Of a stretch of 64,000 bases of DNA, positions 11,805 to 22,676 are shown piece after piece. Under the pieces are notes generated by a model. It was given only the letters and a program-made list of their open reading frames with translations, did no database searches and was not told where the DNA came from. The stretch comes from Coptis chinensis. Taxonomy: Eukaryota; Streptophyta; Magnoliopsida; Ranunculales; Ranunculaceae. The translations under genes and the position numbers were made by a program. Position 1 is the first letter of the stretch. The number at the start of each line of letters is the position of its first letter. The DNA lies in assembly GCA_015680905.1 (NCBI GenBank), contig CM027377.1, forward strand, positions 5,418,501 through 5,482,500, read 5' to 3'.

Positions 11805-12834
11805 CTGAAAAATAATAATCAAACTTCCGTATATGCTACATTGATGTTACAATATGAAGACCCACCGAGAAATATGATGAGGTTGTGCTTAACAAATGGA
11901 ACCTAATATAAATTATTAAACTCTAACATAAAGTGGACTGAAATGCATTGAAACTTTAGCAAATTTTAAAGCAAAAAAGTATAATATTCAAGGTGAAACT
12001 GTTGGTCTTTAAAGGGAAAGCCACCTAATCCAAATTGAAGAATTCTACTCAAGGTTCAAACAATGAAAATTGTCATGGCCATTAAAGACTTGAACAGAGA
12101 ACTACCATGAATCCGCTCCTTCAAAAAGATCCTTTCTACGAAATAGAAGCACTTAAAATTTGACAAATAAACTTTGAAAATTCCATAGTTTGTGAATGGA
12201 TTTCTCTTCAACAGAATTTGAGAAGGAAGAACTGAATCTCAAAAGGTATATTTACAAGGAAAATATAAACTTTTAAGATTGGGCGACTTCAATTTTATGG
12301 CAAATCGAACCTCAAAATACATGAACAAATGAAGAGGAAGAGAACTTAATTATCACATGCAACTAAATCAATCTGCGATCGAGAAGAGTTTGAGAGATGT
12401 TTACCTTTCTCAGAAAAAACCTCGATTTGCGTGTGTTTCTACTCCAAATCCCATCAAACATCGGATTCCTTTCTCAAATTTTGTTTCTAGGGTTTTCTTT
12501 TTCTTTTCTCATCCAAGTTAAAGAGCAAAGGTCTCAAATGAGTCGTGTGTGTGTGTGAATTTTAAAATGCCCTCTATGTGATTTCAGCACCCATTATTAC
12601 TCAAAAACAACTCAAAGATTTAATCTTTGAACTCTAATTTCACAAAATAATGATTTAACTTTGATATAGTTTTTCTCCCTTTCACTCTCGTTTTGTGCGC
12701 AGAAGTGGTGGTGGGGAAAAAGAAAATATAATAACTAAATCGATCGAGTGTATGATCAGTATGTTATACCCCACCAATTTTAGGCCCTAAGCCCACTACC
12801 AAAACGCGTGGATGTGAATCTACAAAAAGAAAAA
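11805..12834 (-). other. CACTA interior, intron- or leader-like, no gene resolved
   Basis: No exon could be assigned. On the minus strand 12410-12540 looks like a plant 5' leader (pyrimidine-rich, AACCCTAGAAAC), with an ATG near 12463 opening a 19-codon frame that ends at a GT. It may be the captured promoter or leader of one of the fragments. Confidence 0.35.
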
Positions 12835-13434
12835 AAGTCTTACCCGACGGTTTCTCTATACCACCCACGGCCCAAGTAACACATAAACCGTGGGTAATGG
12901 TATTTAAGCATGCTAACGAAGTTTAAAACTATTTCTTACGGTCAATAGTCGTGGGAAAAGTAGCAAGGGTTCATGACCGTGGCAAAAAATACCGGGTATC
13001 CGTGGGCAAAAGTCCATTTTCTTGTAGTGAATGTCGTTTAAAGTCTGATTCTGGGACCGACAAAAGTCTGATTCTGATGCTGTTGAGGATCTACTTGATG
13101 GTGGTATCAAGATGTTTGAGAAGGAACATGCTAAATGTCTTTTAAAGTCTGATTTTGATGCTGTTGAGGACCTATTTGATGGTGGTATCAAAACGCTTGA
13201 GAAAGAACAAACTGAATGTCTTTTAAAGTCTGATTCTAATATTGACCAAACGTCTGATTCTAATGCTATCCCATCTGAAGTGGTAGTGTTTCCCGAGTGT
13301 CTTCATATCAGTATAGGTATTGCTTTTACTTTTTTTTGTTCCCTATTTTTTCAGTAGTTAGTTATATATGTGTTTAATTAGTTGTTTGTGTATTTTAAGG
13401 TCTTTCAAGTCGAGTTTGCATCCTTTTGGTGGTG

Positions 13435-13609
13435 GAGTTTATGAATATTTAGTACTACGAACTTTCATTTTTTTTTAAATGGCACTTGTACTTTGTTTCT
13501 CGCCTATTCGTACCACGAACTTTTAATTTGTTTCAATTTAGTACCTCAATCTCTTTTCCATTCAATTTCACTAACGATTCCGCTAACGTCGTTAGTGACC
13601 TCACGTGAA

Positions 13610-13646
<37 letters not shown>

Positions 13647-14174
13647 TTTTTTTAAATCAATCTTTAAAATTAAGTCTTTATTTTAAAAAACCACTATTCA
13701 CGTGAAAAGTGGGGGTTTTGTTTTTTTTTAAATAATATTTAATCAATCTTAAAAATTAATTCTAAAAAAACACTATTTGCGTAAACAATATTTAAAAAAA
13801 ATAATTTTTAAGATTGATTAAAGATTATTAATAAAAAAAAATAAAAAAAATGTTTATGTGAATAATGTTTTTTAAAATAAAGACTTAATTTTTAAGATTG
13901 AGTTAAAAAATAAAAAACACTGTTCACATGAATAATGTTCTTTTAAAAAATAAAGACTTAATTTAAAATTAAAAAAAAAAAAAACTGTTTATGTGAGGTC
14001 ACTAACGGCGTTAGCGAAACCATTAGTGAAATTGGACGGAATTGGATGGAAAAGAAATTGAGGTACTATATTGAAACAAATTGAAAGTTCGTGGTATGAA
14101 TATGTGAGAAACAAAATACATGTACCATTTAGGAAAAAAAGTGAAAGTTTGTGGTACTAAATAGTCATAAACTC
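13435..14174. mobile_element. Mutator-type foldback element, 740 bp
   Basis: The ends are GAGTTTATGA...and the inverted TCATAAACTC, and the similarity between the two arms continues inward for well over 150 bases. It is flanked by a perfect 10-bp duplication, TTTGGTGGTG (13425-13434 and 14175-14184). Copy B near 23320 has the single uninterrupted site. A 10-bp target duplication with long inverted repeats points to a non-autonomous Mutator-like element. A (TG)n run lies at about 13613-13642. No coding sequence. Confidence 0.9.
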
Positions 14175-14737
14175 TTTGGTGGTGTGTCCAAACTACCTAT
14201 GAGGAGATCAGTTGATAAGAAGGTCGCTCCCGGATCGGCCAGTGAGAAAGCCTATTTGGCTACATTGGCCAACCCTGAGGAAGGAGGTCCTGATTCGAGT
14301 CGCCAAAAAGAAAATGACGAAACAATTTTTGGGAAGTCTGTATGTTGACAAGAAGGTGACTGAGAAGCATTTTGGGCATGTGGAGGTTTATTCTAAGAAT
14401 GTATATGATGAAAAAAATATGCAAAAGGGGGTTGTTGTTCATTCTGAAGGGAAATCATATTCAACCATTTATATGAGGTACAGTAATGGGGAAAGGATAG
14501 AGGGAGTTGGTAACTTATATGAAATTGGAAATCAATGGTATGATTTCTCTAATGAAGGTAGGAGGGGAGTTTGTGTTGCATAAGTTAGAGGCAATTGTTG
14601 TTAGCGCTAAGGAGAATGGTGAAGAGAATGTTGTTACTGGGAGTGGACCTGCAGTCGATTGGAACAGTGGGATCTGCTGAGGAACAGGTGGAGGAGGCAA
14701 GTATTGGTACAGAGGTTGGACATTGATAAACACGTAA

Positions 14738-14974
14738 ATGTTACATATATGTACACCCAATTGTATATTAGTTAGTTCGTTTAGACCGGTTAAATATCCA
14801 CCAAGTTTTTGGCGCCGTTGCCGGGGATGTAATGCTGACAAAACAATAGTTATGCACTAATAGTTCCACATTAACTCCAATTCCTGCAAAATTACTAGAA
14901 ACACACTAACTAAATCAAACAAATTAAATAAACGAACTAACTAATATACAATTGGGTGTAAATATATGTAACAT
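14738..14974. mobile_element. Foldback element with about 45-bp inverted repeats
   Basis: The arms begin ATGTTACATATATGTACACC at the left and mirror it at the right (one substitution in the first 20), continuing through TTAGTTAGTTCGTTTA. The centre holds TTGGCGCCGTTGCCGGGGAT (14812-14831), which is complementary to the 3' end of plant tRNA-Asp, as in Athila-type LTR elements. No convincing target duplication. Confidence 0.65.
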
Positions 14975-15111
14975 GTAGGGTAGGGAGTGGACCTACAGAG
15001 GGAACTGCTAAGCTATAAGTGGTCATTGGAAATTGCATTTTTATGTGATATGATTTTGTAATAATTTTAGTACAAGACTTATATGTTTGTTCCATAGTTC
15101 ATAATTATAAG

Positions 15112-15736
15112 GGACATCCCACCAGTCACATGATGTGCACGAGACTCACATGCAACGACTCCCCCAGTATAATGCGACCCCAGATATATGAATATCCATC
15201 ACACTTGCAAACAACTCCAAGATCTCACTATAGCAGAAGACTCACATACTTAGCAGCCCAGTGACTCGTCACTCGACTTCATCTCATAACGTCATCACGT
15301 ACCACTATCATAATTACTAATTTATCCTTAAACCCATTTTCTGCCGTAATACATGCACTATTACAACCATCCACCATCATTACGGAGAACACCATCATTA
15401 CACCCTATGCTAACTTAGATAGACCTAAACACCTACAATTGTTATTCGTGTGCCTCTCACAGATACATGTCATTCATCACGACTTCACATCAGTACACGT
15501 GCCCCACCTAATACCCACTTTCAATGACTATAAAAACCACCCTCTAAGAGATACATGTGGCTTGATTATTCCAGACTTACTAACACAGTGCTAGATACAC
15601 ATGAATCTTCTTACTCATGAAGAGTAGCCATTAACACCAAATAAAACAATCCCCTCTTTATTATCATAACTTAAGAGCTAAAAACTAAGTCTTAGTCCTC
15701 GGTGTAAATTTAGACATTTACATTTGGCACCGTCTG
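15112..15736 (+). mobile_element. Tat-type LTR and primer-binding site, plus orientation
   Basis: The sequence from TAAGGGACATCC to TTTACA resembles, in opposite orientation, the LTR at 17545-18141. It contains a TATA-like CTATAAAAACC near 15529-15540 and is followed at 15723-15736 by TTTGGCACCGTCTG, a primer-site type found in Tat/Ogre elements. A short internal stretch follows to about 16040. Confidence 0.55.
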
Positions 15737-16545
15737 TTTGCTCAAAACACCATGAATTTCATTTCAGACTTAGGCATTCATCAAAAGCATCAACACAATC
15801 AAGGTTAAGTATTTTTATTTTTTCATTTACATTTTCCCTTCTTACCAACAATGACCTGACATTTCAGTATTTATAATGCTTGATCACTAAGGGCTTGGCT
15901 TTAATCTATATTCTCTGAAACTCAAATTCAAAACTTACATGTCGAGGGCCCTTACAATGGCCTCATCAATGCATACATACAAAATCCAAGTAGGTCCATG
16001 ACCCAACTCTTGGTACTCCATTACTGACAACATTTGGTGACAGAGGTGTAGATTTTTGTCAAACCTTCACCAAGTCAAGCCATAGTGAATATAGAAATGT
16101 CATAGACAACCAAGCTAAAGCTGCAGTCCGTTGAGAATCCACTAGAAAGTGGTAGAGGACGTCGTTACAAGGCGTTTGAAGTAAATGTTGTTGTGTTTGT
16201 TGGTGTACTGCCGATGGATGTCCTGCATTCATCTTGTCCTCATGAGAGTTGTGAAGTTGATTTGAGCAAAAGCGAATGACGACTTGCATAGCGATGTTGA
16301 CTTGAGTAATGTCGAGTGACGAATTGAGCAAAGTTAGGTGACGCCTTGAACAAGCAAGTGAAGAAAGACCGAGCGAGTGATATAGAGTGAACACCTTGTA
16401 GACAGGAGAGGGCTTACTAACTGCCTCGATAAATGGACAAGTCTTATATATTGTCGTGATAAATATAATCTTGATAGAGCTTGTGAACAACCTTGTAGTA
16501 TTGTATGCTTCGTAGGAGTGGCTCATCATATCATGACTAAATGAT

Positions 16546-17544
16546 ATATCAACTAGTGGAAAACTAGTTCAGGTCGGCGTACGTGTTGCTAATGTGAATG
16601 ATCCAAGTTCAGAGTTGTAATAAATCGAGTGTCGAGCTTGATGCGAGTAATTCCATGTTTGGGTACGAAGTCGCTGCGTTGCTTTAACATTCTCAGCTTC
16701 TATAGATAACCAGTTGAGGCCGTTGTGTAGAAATTTGAGGTTGGCAGTCAAGCAAGACCGATCGAAGTCCAAACACAAAAGTTGGTGGAGACTTGTTGAG
16801 GTTCATAGAAATTTGAGGTCGGCAATCAAGACTGATAGATAAATAGTAGCTTGATAGCGGGTGACGTGAATCTCAGTAATTTATTGACATGAGATGCAAT
16901 GTAATGTCCGCGATCATGATTGTGAATTATGGATCCGTCGCTATAAATTAGTGGTTGGTGTGTGAACCTAATAGCGATGGAGGAGAGTTCATTTCAACAC
17001 TAAACGAGTTGAGATTGTGGCAAGTTTCAAATTTGACATTAACATTTCAAGAAAAATAGGCGCTCCAAATTAAAATTAAAATAGGGGAATAGTTCAGAAA
17101 GTAAATAAAGGTGAAAACTTATTTGTAGAGGGTGTTGTTAGCACCATTCACATCTGTTTCAGCTATTCGTTTGTGTTGCAATTGTATAAAGCTTTGATGA
17201 GAAAATTCTAATTCATTGGCATTGTGATTGTTTAAGTTTGTTTGCTTGACAAGAAGATTGAGTTTAGTGAGAAGATAAACATCGATACACCAGTTGTGAA
17301 TGACAAAATGAAGGCAACAGACTAATATTTGTTTTTCCGGATCAAGAAATCAAAATCAGCCTATGCTTTAGAAGCCCTCACAATCGGTGGCGGTGGGTGA
17401 CATATTTTTGAGAAATTGAACATAGACAGCGGAAGGAGGTAGATCAACATCCATGGTGAAAGTTTGAATGGAAGATGTTGATCACCAGAAAAGAGAGTTG
17501 TGTGAGTTATCCGATTCTCGATGAATCTACCACAGACGGCTAAA
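16546..17544 (-). mobile_element. Internal leader of a Tat-type element, minus orientation, copy A
   Basis: Matches 23650-24646 in copy B. Read on the minus strand it lies just inside the LTR and its primer site, with C-rich CACCCACCGCCACC sequence and no long open frame. No gag or pol domain is recognisable. Confidence 0.5.
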
Positions 17545-18141
17545 TGTTAATGTCGAATTTTATCCCTAGAGATTAGATCCAACATTACACCAAAGATAAT
17601 GAGGGGTAGTGGTGATTGAGAGGGGGAGGTGCTTGGATGTTGGTTGGGGTTGTTCTTCTCTATGGGGAAGATACCTACATATCCATTTCAGAAGAGAATA
17701 TTGAATCAAGCCCAAATATAGTTATTAAATGTAGCTTTTATAGAGATTGTTAACAAGTGATTGGTAGGACACGTGTAGTGGTATGGACAGATGTTAGGTT
17801 GCATGAGCTGGCATAGGGTGTAATGATGGTGAGAACACCGTAATGATGATAAGTGACCGTAATAATCTGAGTATTACGGTGGGCGGAGGCCTAATGTTAA
17901 TGATAACAATGATGACAGTAGTAGGTGATGATGTCACAAGACGGAGTCGAATGTCAAGTACCAGATGAAATCGTGTATGGAGTATCTAGAGTCAAATCAA
18001 TCTCAAGACCTGAATGAGTGTGCGGAGCCGAGTCGACTTCGAGTGTGCTAAGTATCCGTAATCTAGTCGATTATTTGCATACGAACTGTGCCAGGGTGTT
18101 GTGTGCATATCACGTGAGTATTATGTAGGATGTCCCTTACA
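17545..18141 (-). mobile_element. Tat-type LTR, minus orientation, copy A
   Basis: On the minus strand it begins TGTAAGGGACATCC, has a TATA-like CTATAAAAGCT, and ends ACATTAACA. A decayed primer-binding site (TTTAGCCGTCTGTGG) follows. The same LTR at 24647-25287 keeps TTTGGCACCATCTGTG. The LTR faces the plus-strand LTR at 15112, giving an inverted pair. Confidence 0.65.
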
Positions 18142-18558
18142 CTTAATTTTGGGAGAGTATCCTTGATGCTTGCAACTGCAACCATACCCTTGATGCAAAA
18201 CTTCTTTCATATATTGAGGTTATTTGTGATATCCTCATGTGTTGTCTGCTTGATCACAACTCATCCTGTAGTTCTATCTAACAAAGGTAGGGAGTGGACC
18301 TACAGAGGAAACTGTTGAGATATAAGTGGTCATTGGAAATTGCATTTTTATGTGATATGATTTTTTAATAATTTTAGTATAAGACTTATATGTTTGTTCC
18401 ACAATTCATAACATTTGTATGTTTTATTAAGGAAAACTTCAGCAAGCTAGTTTTATTTCCTAGTTATATATATTTAGCTTTGTTCGCTTTATGTATTCAG
18501 CAAATTTTTATTTCCTAGTTATATACATTTAGTTCTGTCTCCAGAAAAATCTCATAAG

Positions 18559-19019
18559 TAGGGTTGTCAATGGGCTGAGACAAGCTTGAAGCCCGATTGA
18601 ATCCGAACCGATAAAACAAGGACTTAGACTTTACATTTAGTCCGATAAGATTATTGGGCTAGGTCTAGACATACCCTTGTCCGGTCCGATAATGACCTGG
18701 CCCGAAATCTATAATAGATTTGTGTGTTTTATAGTTAATATTAATAATATATTTACTAATAGTGTACATAGAAAATTGGAAGTAATGTTGGTTAGTGTTG
18801 TGTTTGCCACACAAGATATGAGAGTTTGACTCTTGCTACTTACAAATTTGATTGATTTTTAGAAAAAAAAAATAGTTTCCATGTATTGCTAACGGACGGC
18901 CTGAATCCGAACTTGTCCAATAAGATCTAGACTGGGCTTGGTCTCGAAAATTCATATATATTTTGGGCTAGGGCTGGACCTAGGTGTGTCCTGTTCAGGT
19001 CCACCCGTTGATAGCCCTA
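18559..19019. mobile_element. hAT-type non-autonomous element, copy A
   Basis: Ends TAGGGTTGTCAATGGG and CCCGTTGATAGCCCTA form about 16-bp imperfect inverted repeats of the hAT type. It is about 461 bp, with no coding sequence. The interior is rich in CCGAATCC/GGGCT words. An 8-bp duplication is not clear because the right flank is altered. Confidence 0.65.
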
Positions 19020-19020
19020 C

Positions 19021-19246
19021 GTTTTGGGCTGAAGGGGGGGGGGGTCTATGTGAACAAAAAGTCATTTGGTTGGTTTCTATCTGTCTGTCTTCATTCCTCG
19101 TCTCTTATCTTCATCCCTCTCAATCTCCCTCTCCACGCCCTCTCAATCTCTCCCTCTCCCCTCTCCCCTCTCAATCTCCCCCTCTCCCCTCTCCACTCTC
19201 CACTCTCCCTCTCCGCTCATGCCCCCACTGCATAGCAGTATACTAG
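19021..19246 (+). mobile_element. Helitron-like tail, copy A
   Basis: CT-rich body as at 1142-1370, ending in the hairpin ACTGC-ATA-GCAGT and ATACTAG (CTAG ends at 19246), followed by T. The left part carries a long G run near 19030. The left end is not resolved. Confidence 0.55.
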
Positions 19247-19482
19247 TATGTATAAAATTCTTGTTATGCAATAATAATAATATTTTTTATTTTTTTTTTA
19301 TTTTTTTTATGATAGGTAAAACTCAATTTTATTTATTATAGATCCAAATGTTACACATTACAAATTATTGTTATGCAATAATTAATGCAATATAATAGTT
19401 TGAAGTGGAGATTTGAGAAGGACCCATTTGAGAAAAGTGTGACAAACTATGACTAGCTATCTCATCTCGTTTATTATTGGAT

Positions 19483-19781
19483 CAATCCATCAAATAAGTA
19501 TAACCTAAAAACTTGTTATACTCATTTGAATCAATCCATCATTTACTAACATGTTTTAAACCAAACCAATTAAACATTCATGTTTCAATCATTAACTCCT
19601 AATAACTAATGTTTCCACCATCTTTTAAACATCAAAAACTACAAATAGAAAATGGGTGTTTATAGAAAGGTTTAGTTTTTATCCATCAATTAATTCTTCC
19701 CAACATAAGATTTCAGATGAAGAATGACAACCCAATACTCACCCACTATAAAAAAGGAACAGATGGCACCGCTGCCGGGGA
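19483..19781 (+). mobile_element. 3' part of an LTR plus primer-binding site
   Basis: Bases 19483-19761 match the 3' part of the LTR at 20110-21153. Two bases later TGGCACCGCTGCCGGGGA (19764-19781) matches the complement of the plant tRNA-Asp 3' end with small changes. This is the primer site for reverse transcription in Athila-type elements. Confidence 0.7.
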
Positions 19782-20109
19782 TTACATGTACAGTTGTACT
19801 ATGCTTGCAAAGTGTACTTCCGAGATCAGTGGGGGAGATTTGAGAAAAGTGTGACCCTATGGGGGCACGCCTGCAGTCCTGCACATGGTGCTGCTTCTCG
19901 TAGGCTTGAATGCAATCAATAAACTAGCCAAACCCAAACAAAACTATGGCACCTCTATGAGCATAATCTATTAATATCAATTTTCTATGTCGCAGCCACA
20001 TGCCCACATTATCTAATTTTGAGTAGTATAAGTTAGGAAACCCTATTGTAGAACAAAAACCTTTTTTTATAGTGACCCTTGATTCATTCTGATCTACCGT
20101 TAGATCATA

Positions 20110-21173
20110 TGCTTTTGACATCATACCTTAAATATGTGTGTTTTATCTCCTTTATAATGCTTCAATTTAATCTAATTATATGATTAATAATGTAGAAAAC
20201 TCACGTTCTTATTGTTTTTTCATGATACAAGCCTATTCTGAATGAATTATCTTAAACGACGAATTCTAAAGCCAAAAGAAGCCAAAAAATGAACCTCTTG
20301 TGAAAAATAAAGATTATTGGAAAAAGTCAGCGGTCAAGTTAAGGTTAACAGTCAAAATCAACTCAAAGACCCAAAGGCTTAAACAACACTCAAAGACCCA
20401 AAGGCCAAAGGCTCAACCTATTTTAAAACATGAGCTCAACACTTAAAGCTTCAAAGACCAAAGGCTCAACCTTTCAAAGACATGGGCTTAGGCCCAAAGA
20501 CTTGGTCTTATCCACTCAACTCTAGAAGACAAAAGAATAGTAGATAATGTTCTAGAATAGGTCACTTGAATGAGAAGAAATAGGAGGAGGGGGGGGGGGG
20601 GGGGGTAAACTTGTATAAGTGTAGAGATTACCCACAAAAAAAAGAGCTAGCTAAGTAGTAACTAAACTCTAGTAGGAGTAGCATAACATTAATTAGATAT
20701 AGTTTTTTAATTAGTTTTATTATTTTTTTCCATTTTCCATTGTTTTCAAGCTCAAAATTTTATGAATCAAACTTATTTTCTACCATTAAAACTTGTTTAA
20801 ATCTTGTTTTCCTTCAACTAGTTCTTTTAACATCTTGCTAGCTATTCATTTCATTTCAACCCAAAAACTTGTTATACTCATTTGAATCAATCAAATAAAT
20901 ATGACTTACTAACCAAGTTACATCAATCCATCATTTACTAATATGTTTTGAACCAAACCAATTAAACATTCATGTTTCAATCATCAACTCCTAATAACTA
21001 ATGTTTCCACCATCTTTTAAACATCAAAAACTACAAATAGAAAATGAGTGCTTAGAGAAAGGTTTTGTTTTTATCCATCCATCAATTCTCCCCAACATAA
21101 GATTTCAGATGAACAATGACAACCCAATACTCACCCACTATAAAAAATGAACAAAGGGCGCCGCTACCGGGGA
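20110..21173 (+). mobile_element. Complete LTR plus primer-binding site, copy B
   Basis: The LTR starts TGCTTTTGACATC and ends GAACA (1044 bp). After two bases GGGCGCCGCTACCGGGGA (21156-21173) forms a primer site like that at 19764. It sits between two leader copies (19782-20109 and 21174-21430), a leader-LTR-leader order expected from unequal recombination. A run of 17 G is at 20589-20605. Confidence 0.7.
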
Positions 21174-22676
21174 TTACATGTACAGTTGTACTATACTTGC
21201 AAAGGTACTTCCGGGATCAGTGGGGAGATTTGAGAAAAGTGTGACTCTATGGGGGCACGCCTTCAGTCCTGCACATGGTGCTGCTTCTCATAGGCTTGAG
21301 TGCAATTAATAAACTAGCCAAGCCCAAACAAAACTATGCCACTTCTATGTGCCCAACCCATTAATATCATTTTTTTTTTTTTTTTTTTGACCCTTGATTC
21401 ATTCTGGTCTACCGTTAGATCATATATATACCCATTTTTCTAAGTACAAGCAACCATTAAAGTCTAGATCTAAAGCCTGAACTCTGAACATCCTATATGC
21501 CTTATCTCAATCTCCAATTACTTACTTTCTCAATTATCCAAGATGATGTATCTCAAAACACCATACTCCAACCACTACTACTCTTCTCAACCATAGTGCA
21601 AAATTTACAAGAAATATGATCGTGTTGATGGACTATAGGAGGGATGACCTATGGGTCTTATGTAGACAACACTAACATTCCTCCTTTGGTTCATCAAATA
21701 TGGTCCTATTTCTTTGATGGGTTTAGCCCACGATCCAGGTCCAATGTTAACAAATATTTGTTTCTTTCTGTGCAAGAAAAATGAATACGAACATGCGAGT
21801 TGTTCATGTGCAAATATCCAAATTCAGGTTTCTCTATTTTTTACATTATAATTTATAAATACGTGCTTTTGTTTTATTGTGTTTCTCTTTTTAAGTTTTC
21901 TACTCATCTGAAGCTTATTTTCTCTCCAAGTCTCCATAGCCAATGAAGAAAACATGTATAAATTTTAGATCGAATAACTCACTATTTATTTTTATTATTA
22001 TTAATAATGGTTATTGTTATTAATATCATGGTTTCACTATTTATTTTTAGTTTTGTAATGTTGTGATCTTATTATTTTTTATTAATGATGTTATTAGTAT
22101 TCATAAAATGTTTGTTATGATTTGTTGATGATATTTATTCTTATACTCATACTGTTTTGATAAAAAAAAATCTATAGTTCTTCTTGAGGAAAACAAAATA
22201 TGATAAATCATTTTTTCTTGTGTAGCTTTGTCTATAATGGTAATATTCTCATGATCCTGTAGTGAACTTTGTTTGGTATCTTTGACTGTGGGCTGATCTA
22301 TGTAGATTAGATTTGTCTATATATTTTGTATGTACTGCTTTATTTGTTTTAAGCATGAGTTTATTTTGAGAATGTGCTTTTAGTTGTAAACTATGTGATA
22401 TTGACATTGTGATTTTGGGAATTATTTTAGTTGAAAGCTTGGCATAGGAGAATTTGATTACGAGACAACTACTCTCCGAGACATTTGTTTATTCGCGATC
22501 TGATCAGTAGTAACCTACTAGATGTTGTGAACTTGTATGCAAAGCAAACCAAATTCGACTCATCTGTGGCGTAGACATTTGGTACTGCTATATGCTTTAG
22601 GTTGATTTTTTAAGATTTTTTTGTTTTTGTTTTGCTCAACCTTTATTAATAGTGTGTATATTATAGGGAATATACT

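Larger units (their letters stand above)
8590..13029. mobile_element. Non-autonomous CACTA (En/Spm) transposon with captured genes
   Basis: The element starts CACTACAAGAAAAT and ends with the inverted copy ATTTTCTTGTAGTG (14-bp terminal inverted repeats). It is flanked by the 3-bp target duplication AAT (8587-8589 and 13030-13032). The matching empty site is present in copy B near 22730, where one AAT joins the same flanks. Subterminal regions (8600-9020 and 12840-13010) are packed with CCGTGGG, GACGGTC and CCGTCGG words in both orientations, as expected for transposase-binding repeats. I see no transposase. The interior contains fragments of glutamine synthetase, Sas10/UTP3 and an AMBRA1-like WD40 gene. 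Length 4440 bp. Confidence 0.95.
8518..14590 (+). pseudogene. Broken gene for an unrecognised repeat protein, copy A
   Basis: An exon begins after ATTATAG at 8518, is split by the CACTA element (8590-13029) and resumes at 13030-13316. It encodes repeats of the type D-L-F-D-G-G-I-K-T-L-E-K-E-Q-T-E-C-L-L-K; copy A has three units. A phase-1 intron follows. The next exon starts near 13400, is broken by the foldback element (13435-14174), and continues with KAYLATLANPEEGG, KKMTKQFLGSLY, GHVEVYSKNVYDEK and VVVHSEGKSYSTIY, reaching about 14583. The splice acceptor that reads AG in copy B is AA here, which shifts the join by one base. I recognise no known family. It may be a retroelement-borne gene or a duplicated host gene. 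Confidence 0.6.
14475..16545. other. Segment present in copy A but absent from copy B
   Basis: Copy B joins the equivalents of 14475 and 16545 directly. The segment begins with sequence that continues the open frame (YSNGERIEGVGNLYEIGN, then after a shift HKLEAIVVSAKENGEENV), so a deletion in copy B is more likely than an insertion here. It also contains a foldback repeat (14738-14974), a third copy of the GGGAGTGGACCTACAG sequence (14985-15110) and a plus-strand LTR (15112-15722). Confidence 0.6.
5662..19482. repeat. Tandem duplication, copy A (left)
   Basis: This block matches 19782-26680 in order and orientation: leader, LTR, leader, repeat-protein exons, minus-strand LTR, hAT-type element, Helitron-like tail and a stretch starting near TTTGAAGTGGAGATTTGAGA. 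Copy A contains three extra blocks: the CACTA element 8590-13029, the foldback element 13435-14174, and 14475-16545. Without them its core is about 6.6 kb, close to copy B. Its last 100 bases match the sequence just upstream of the CAS gene (26580-26680), so the duplicated unit reached the CAS promoter side. At 19482/19483 it joins directly to LTR sequence of copy B. Confidence 0.85.

Noticed and set aside
16059-16529. 156-codon minus-strand frame
   Set aside because: Lies in retroelement internal sequence unique to copy A; no domain recognised and no related frame elsewhere in the window.
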